From the NCBI GenBank assembly GCA_003674045.1, contig PENC01000002.1, forward strand, positions 496,001-560,000: 64,000 nucleotides of DNA. The letters are read 5' to 3'. This DNA is from Streptomyces griseocarneus (GTDB taxonomy: Bacteria > Actinomycetota > Actinomycetes > Streptomycetales > Streptomycetaceae). The notes beneath the pieces are model-generated. The model worked only from the letters and a program-made list of their open reading frames with translations. It made no database searches and had not been told where the DNA came from. Made by a program: the position numbers and the translations under genes. Shown piece by piece: positions 59,130 through 64,000 of the stretch; position 1 is the first letter of the stretch, and the number at the start of each line of letters is the position of its first letter.

Positions 59130-61669
59130 CCAACGGACTCGCCCGCGCCTCCGTACGCTTCCGCCCCGCCTCCTTCGCCGGCAGCCTCGTCGCGCTGCTG
59201 TTCAGCGCCGCGATCATCACCGCCTGCGGCGTCCTGCTCCAGACCGGCGTCACCGCCCACGTCACTCCCGCCCGTTACCAGCACACGCCCGTGGTGGTCG
59301 CCGGGGACACCCATGTCCGTATCACCATGGGCAAGGGCGACGGCCGGTACACCGTCGACACCCCGCTGCCCGACCGCCCCCGCGTCGATGCCGCGCTGGC
59401 CACGAAGATCGCGGCGCGGCCGGGGGTCGCCTCGGCCGTGCCCGACGTCTCCTTCCCCGTGCAGGCAAAGGAGGAAGCACGGATCTGGACCGGACGGCCG
59501 TACGCCACCGCCGGCCTCGACACCGCCTCCGGCACCGCCGCCCTGGCCGAGGGCCGGGCCCCGCGTACCGGCGAGGTCGTCCTGGATACCGCCTCCGCCC
59601 GCGCCGCGCACCTGGCGACCGGCGACAGCGTCTCGCTCGTCGCCCCCGGCGGCACCGCCACGTACCGCGTCTCGGGCCTCGCCCCGGCGGGCGAGGGCGG
59701 CGGCGCGACCGTCTGGTTCGCCGACCGTACGGCGGAGCAGCTCTCCGGTCACCCGGGTACGGCGGACGCCATCGCCGTACGGGCCCGTCCCGGAACGTCC
59801 GGCGCCGCTCTCGCCCACGAGGTGCGGCAGGCCGTCGACGGCAAGGCCCAGGTGCTGACCGGGGACGCGCGCGGGCGGGCCGAGGAGCCGGGCCTGACCG
59901 AGGCCAAGGAGACCCTCACCGGGCTCGGCGGCTCCTTCGGCGGCATCGCCGCCATGACCGCCGTCTTCGTCGTCATGGGCACCATCGCCCTGGCCACCGG
60001 CCAGCGTTCCCGCGAGTTCGCCCTGCTCCGGGCCATCGGCGCCACCCCGCGGCAGATCCGCCGCACCGTCGCCACCGAGGCGATGATCGTCGCGCCTGTC
60101 GCGGGTGCTCTGGGCATCCTGCCCGGACTGGCCCTGGCCTCCTGGTGGTTCGACCAGCTCGTCGAGCGCGGGGCCGTACCCGAGCGGGTGTCCCTGGATG
60201 TCGGCGTCCTGCCCATGGTGATCGCGATCGGTGTCAACCTGGTGTCCGCGCTGATCGCCGGATACGTCGCCGCCCGCCGCCCCGCCAGGCTCCGCCCCAG
60301 CCTCGCGCTGGGCGAGGCAGCCGCCATGAGCCGCCGCCCCGGCCTGATCCGTACGGCCCTCGGGCTGGCCGCCGTGGCCGGTGGCGTCGTCCTCGCCGGT
60401 GTGGCCTACGGGGAGAGCGGCGACAACGCGGCCAACACCGCCCTCGGCGTGGTCATGTGCTTCCTGGTGGCCGTCGCCCTGCTCGGCCCGCCGCTGGCCT
60501 GGCTGTGCACGACCGTGCTCGGTCTGCCGCTGCGCTCCGCGGGCGCGTCCGGCTCGCTGGCCGCCGACAACACCCGGGCCCACGCGCACCGGCTGGCCTC
60601 CGCCATCACCCCGATCGTCATGGTGACCGCCTTCTGCGGCGTGCTCGTCTTCCTGCAGAGCACGATCCGGCACGTCGCCGACGACCACGTCCGCACCGGC
60701 ATCGTCGCCGACCACGTCCTCGCCCCCGACGGCCCCGGCCTGCCCGCCACCACCGCGGAACGGGCGGCCCGCGTCCCGGGCGTGGAGGCCGCCGTCGGCG
60801 TCCTGCGCACCGGGGCCGTCCACCGCGGCGGCGGCGCCCTGCTGTCCGCGACCGCGCTCGGCGTCTCCGGCGACCCGGCCGAGCTGCCGCGCGTGCTCGA
60901 CCTCGGCGTCGAGAGCGGCTCCATCGGCGCGCTCGGCAGTACGCCGGACACCGTCGCCCTGGACGCGTCCCTGGCCCGGAGCATGCGGGTCGAGCCCGGC
61001 GACACCGTCCAGCTCTGGCTCGGCGACGGCACGTCGGTGCGGCCGAAGCTGGTCGCCACGTACGAGCGGGGCCTGGGCATCGGCGAGATCCTGCTGCCCC
61101 GGGCGGTCGTCGCGGGCCACGTCTCCGCCGCCCTCGACTCCCAGGTTCTCGTCCGCGACGCGCCGGGTGCCGACCATGCCGCGGTCGCCCGTCAACTGGA
61201 GGCGCTGGGCACCCCCGGCACCCGGGTCACGGACGCCGCGGGCTTCGCGGCGCAGGCCGACCGCGGCCAGGAGCTCAACGCCTGGGCCAACACCGTCATG
61301 GCGGCCGTACTCGGCGGCTTCGCCGCCGTCGCCGCGGCCAACACCCTGGTCATGACCGTCCTCGACCGCCGCCGCGAGGTCGCCCTGCTGCGCCTGTCCG
61401 GCACCACGCGCCGCCAGGTACGCGACATGATGCGCTGGGAGTCCCTGCTCGTCGTCACCACCGGGCTCCTCGTGGGCGGCGCCATCGCCTGGACGACGCT
61501 GGTCCCGATCACCCGCGGCGTCACGGGCTCCGACCCGTACGTCCCGGCCGGCACGGCCCTCCCGCTCGCGGCGGCGACCGTACTCCTCGCCCTGGCGGCG
61601 ACGGGACTGCCGACCCGGGCCCTTCTCCGGCGGGGGCCGTTGGGGGCGGCGGGGGCGGAGCGGCAATAA
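59126..61669 (+). CDS. FtsX-family ABC permease
   Basis: The protein has 847 residues from an ATG at 59126 overlapping the ATPase stop (ATGA). There is one helix at the front (FAGSLVALLFSAAIITACGV), a large extracellular domain, a helix group near residues 270-390 with GQRSREFALLRAIGATPRQI, a second extracellular domain, and a final group with LDRRREVALLRLSGTTRRQV. The twin coupling helices show two FtsX units in one chain, as in DUF214 permeases. The ATPase and permease probably export or extract a lipid or peptide; the substrate is unknown. Confidence 0.88.
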   Translation: MTNGLARASVRFRPASFAGSLVALLFSAAIITACGVLLQTGVTAHVTPARYQHTPVVVAGDTHVRITMGKGDGRYTVDTPLPDRPRVDAALATKIAARPGVASAVPDVSFPVQAKEEARIWTGRPYATAGLDTASGTAALAEGRAPRTGEVVLDTASARAAHLATGDSVSLVAPGGTATYRVSGLAPAGEGGGATVWFADRTAEQLSGHPGTADAIAVRARPGTSGAALAHEVRQAVDGKAQVLTGDARGRAEEPGLTEAKETLTGLGGSFGGIAAMTAVFVVMGTIALATGQRSREFALLRAIGATPRQIRRTVATEAMIVAPVAGALGILPGLALASWWFDQLVERGAVPERVSLDVGVLPMVIAIGVNLVSALIAGYVAARRPARLRPSLALGEAAAMSRRPGLIRTALGLAAVAGGVVLAGVAYGESGDNAANTALGVVMCFLVAVALLGPPLAWLCTTVLGLPLRSAGASGSLAADNTRAHAHRLASAITPIVMVTAFCGVLVFLQSTIRHVADDHVRTGIVADHVLAPDGPGLPATTAERAARVPGVEAAVGVLRTGAVHRGGGALLSATALGVSGDPAELPRVLDLGVESGSIGALGSTPDTVALDASLARSMRVEPGDTVQLWLGDGTSVRPKLVATYERGLGIGEILLPRAVVAGHVSAALDSQVLVRDAPGADHAAVARQLEALGTPGTRVTDAAGFAAQADRGQELNAWANTVMAAVLGGFAAVAAANTLVMTVLDRRREVALLRLSGTTRRQVRDMMRWESLLVVTTGLLVGGAIAWTTLVPITRGVTGSDPYVPAGTALPLAAATVLLALAATGLPTRALLRRGPLGAAGAERQ

Positions 61670-61747
61670 GCCGTCGCCGGGAGGCCGGACGGGAACTCCC
61701 GTTGTCGCCGAGGCTCCGCGGGAGCAGCCCGGTTCCCGCCGGACGCG

Positions 61748-61782
61748 CTGGGCAGACCGCACCCCCGTTGCGGTCCGCCCAG
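61748..61782 (+). terminator. Hairpin after the ABC/FtsX operon
   Basis: CTGGGCAGACCGCA and TGCGGTCCGCCCAG form a 14-bp stem with one mismatch and a CCCCCGT loop, 79 bases after the permease stop. Confidence 0.6.
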
Positions 61783-61873
61783 CCGACGGGCATGGACAGC
61801 GGTTCCCCCACCGCTGCCGGTCCCGGTGCCCGAGCTGTCGGAAGTGAGCAGCAGCGTCGCACCGGGGAGGACG

Positions 61874-62332
61874 CTACGGCGATGCCTGGCCGACGCTCTT
61901 GAAGGAATGCGCCCTTCCGGTTGCTGGCATCCGGAGGTGCAGGCGACGCGGGGTGCTGCCCGAGAGGGCGCGTATCTCGCGGGTGAGGTGGGACTGATCG
62001 GAGCAGCCGCAGTCGGCGGCCACGGCGGCGAGGCCGGTGTCCCTCGTCCCGTCGACGATGAGGCGGAACGCTCTGTGAAAGCGGAGGATGCGGGCCAGCG
62101 CCTTCGGCGTGACGCCCACCTGTTCGCGGAACAGTGCCTCCAGGCGGCGTCGGCGCACTCCGGCGTCGTCGGCGAGAGCGGAGACCGTGATCCGCCCGGA
62201 GGTCGCGTTCAGCCGCTGCGCACGTCGCGACTCAAGCGGCTGAACAACTGGTACGGGTCCCGTCCACCACGGAACACGAGGGCGTGGCGGGCGCCCTAAG
62301 CGGCTCCGCCGAAGTCCGCTACTGATCCGCAC
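61874..62332 (-). pseudogene. AraC-family regulator remnant
   Basis: Only the C-terminal DNA-binding part of an AraC protein is present: ITVSALADDAGVRRRRLEAL, FREQVGVTPKALARILRFHR and LAAVAADCGCSDQSHLTREI. The roughly 150-200 residue sensing domain is missing, and the sequence before it (from 62332) is Arg/Pro-rich without a ribosome binding site. It is probably a truncated, dead copy lying between the ABC operon and a VOC gene near an insertion sequence. Confidence 0.65.
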
Positions 62333-62456
62333 CTGCGGTACAAACCTGGCCGCTCTTGGTGGACGAGGTTTGGGGGCGACCTATTGTTCCCGCACCTCAG
62401 CGGAGCTGCTTGGGCTTGTCTCGAAGCCGGGTGTGGGCCTGTGCAAAGATCGCGGG

Positions 62457-62867
62457 ATGCTGCGACTCACCGATTTCATTATCGACTGCCCGGACACGAT
62501 GAAGCTGGCGGCTTTCTACTCCGAGGTGACGGGCCGTCCGATCAAGGAAGGCAGCTCCGAGGACTGGGCTGGCATCCAGTTCGGCGAGATCGAGCTGGCA
62601 TTCATCCGGGTGGACGACTACCGCGCTCCGCAGTGGCCCGACACCGAGCACCCCAAGCAGTTCCACCTCGACTTCGAAGTGGACGAGATCGAGTCCGAGC
62701 AGCGCCGCGTCCTCGACCTCGGCGCGACGCTAAGGCAGGACTTCATCGGCCCCAACGGCTACGGCTGGCAGATCTACACCGACCCGATCGGTCACCCCTT
62801 CTGCCTGTGCCGCAACAAGGGCGTCATCTGGACCGACCAGGGCCCGGTCTGGCCCAAGCGCAACTAA
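62457..62867 (+). CDS. VOC family protein
   Basis: The protein has 136 residues from an ATG at 62457, possibly leaderless. The glyoxalase/bleomycin-resistance fold is visible: LRLTDFIIDCPDTMKLAAFY, WAGIQFGEIELAFIRVDDYR, FHLDFEVDEIESEQRRVLDL and YTDPIGHPFCLCRNKG. This subgroup is common in Streptomyces, with unknown substrate. Its stop codon overlaps the end of the IS630 transposase frame. Confidence 0.85.
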   Translation: MLRLTDFIIDCPDTMKLAAFYSEVTGRPIKEGSSEDWAGIQFGEIELAFIRVDDYRAPQWPDTEHPKQFHLDFEVDEIESEQRRVLDLGATLRQDFIGPNGYGWQIYTDPIGHPFCLCRNKGVIWTDQGPVWPKRN

Positions 62868-63999
62868 GCGGCTGGGATGCGGTTCGTTGCTGACTGTCGG
62901 ATCCGGCCGCGTTGCCTGGTCATGGCGTGGTCGACGGCGGCGCCGATGGCCTCGATGCTGGTCTGGGCGCGTTGCGGGTAGTTCTGGTACTTCGCCTGGC
63001 GCCAGACCAGCTCGATGTCGTTCAGCTCTGGGCTGTATGGCGGCAGATAGAACAGTTCCACCCCGATCTTCGCCAGCTGCCGGCGGCGGCCCTTGAAGGC
63101 TGTGGCTACGTGCGCCGAGGCGTTGTCGAGCACGACCGTGCACGGCTTGTGGCGCTCCCAGACCGGCATGACACCGGCACCAAGGCCGTCGGCGGCCAGG
63201 TCCAGCACGGCCGCGCCGCCGCCCAGGCCCGCCAGCCGCGCGCAGACGAACTCCAGCAATACGTCGGCATCGATCTTGCCGCAGGTGTGCTGCCAGACCA
63301 GGTCCGGGGCGCTGCCAACGACTTGGGCGCCGAGCACGTTGACCCGGCGGTTTCTGGTGTCCTGACGCGGGACCACGGACCGCTGACCGATCCTCGACCA
63401 GGTGTAGCCGGTTGGCATGGTCGGAGCGAACCCGGATTCGTCCAGGAAGGTCAGGTCATGCTGTCCGGCATCAGCGGCCTGCCGCAAGGCCGCAAGTCCT
63501 CCAGCTTGGCCCGGGCGGCCTGCTGAAGGACGGGATCGGCGTGATGCCGGACGCTGTCACGGGTACGTTTCCAGCGGAAACCGTCACGGCGTAGGAGTTC
63601 CCACAGCCAGTACGCGGAGATCTCCACGCCCCGCTCGTCGCGGAGCCGGTCACGCAGCGCCGGGGCGCTCCAGATGATCCCCGCGGCGGCCGAGACGTCC
63701 AGCAGGCCAGCCAGCTCCCTGCGGTCCTCGGGGCCCAGGATCCTGGCGGGCCGACCGGGCCGGGGCGCGTCCGGCAGTTCGTCAAGCCCGCCCTTCTCGA
63801 AACGGTGGACGGCGGCGCGGACGGTGACCGGGTTGCACTCCAGCAGGTCGGCGACCTCGGCCACGCTCCTTTCCCGGTCGAGCAGCCGGACGCACTCCGC
63901 ACGCAGCCGCGTATGCCGGGTCAGGTCACGCCGGGCCAGCAGCACACGCAGGCCACGACGTTGATCATCAGTCAGTTCGAGATGGAGGTTCTTCGGCAT
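62864..63999 (-). mobile_element. IS630-family transposase, frameshifted by an 8-bp duplication
   Basis: The first frame (63999 to 63451) holds the helix-turn-helix part, SVAEVADLLECNPVTVRAAV then LWELLRRDGFRWKRTRDSVR. The second (to 62864) holds the DDE catalytic part, LTFLDESGFAPTMPTGYTWS, TVVLDNASAHVATAFKG and LPPYSPELNDIELVW. GCCGCAAG is repeated in tandem at 63481-63488 and 63489-63496. Removing one copy joins the frames as EDLRQAADAG, the expected IS630 sequence. The element is thus probably inactive. The upstream end lies beyond the window, and no terminal repeats were identified. Confidence 0.88.
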
Positions 64000-64000
64000 G

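Noticed and set aside
58421..61762. Minus-strand open frame of 1113 codons opposite the ABC/FtsX genes
   Set aside because: Its Gly/Arg/Asp-rich composition and absence of any domain mark it as a shadow of the real operon.
62457..62867. VOC gene 3' end altered by the IS630 insertion
   Set aside because: The stop overlap is suggestive, but the C-terminal sequence looks normal for the family and no target duplication or terminal repeat could be identified.

Overview
The window is chromosomal DNA from a high-GC actinomycete, almost certainly a Streptomyces. GC is very high with strong third-position bias, many genes overlap by four bases (GTGA or ATGA), and the gene families are typical of the genus: a SapB/AmfS lanthipeptide cluster, DUF397/XRE pairs, snapalysin, DUF6230/DUF6114 and GerW. 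No rRNA, tRNA or CRISPR was seen.

Left part (1-19.4 kb). A partial glycosyltransferase and a KstR-type TetR regulator diverge across a perfect KstR box. Next is a class III lanthipeptide (ram/amf) cluster: ramR faces ramC-ramS-ramA-ramB, and ramS is a 39-codon precursor gene with two Ser-x2-Ser-x3-Cys labionin motifs. A patchwork accessory region follows (8.7-16.7 kb): a Uma2 protein, a methyltransferase/CYTH pair divergent from an XRE regulator, two relatives of one small gene (one broken), an SDR, and an XRE/DUF397 locus with divergent small genes. An aldehyde dehydrogenase/ferredoxin pair lies at 17.6-19.3 kb.

Middle (19.4-41.5 kb). A cobalamin riboswitch precedes a tightly coupled five-gene operon: two anchored surface proteins, EcfT, a double ATPase and an S-component. 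This is read as B12 capture and uptake. HicBA, an L,D-transpeptidase, an LmeA-like protein, lipoproteins and GerW follow. A second XRE/DUF397 locus is next to a HigBA-type toxin-antitoxin pair, behind which lies a decayed hicB fragment. A divergent fadA5-like thiolase and cyp125-like P450 share the gene order of the mycobacterial cholesterol regulon, with a near-consensus KstR box between them. A DUF6230-DUF6114-secreted protein operon and a GT87/PAP2 fusion follow. The P450 and aldehyde dehydrogenase promoters carry one shared palindrome, TTCTGACG-N3-CGTCAGAA, so with kstR these genes look like a scattered steroid or lipid side-chain regulon.

Right part (41.5-64 kb). This holds an MFS exporter fused to a winged helix, HAD and DinB proteins, XRE-TPR regulators, a GDT1-type exporter behind a yybP-ykoY manganese riboswitch, a secreted nuclease, DoxX, DedA, snapalysin with its LysR regulator, a kinase-like protein, a frameshifted gene, an ABC/FtsX pair, VOC proteins, an AraC remnant, and an IS630 transposase broken by an 8-bp tandem duplication at the right edge.

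Two dispersed repeats recur. One is a short hairpin repeat with seven copies, two of them read in frame inside genes. The other is a longer palindromic element with two copies. All functions are read from sequence alone; no database search was run.
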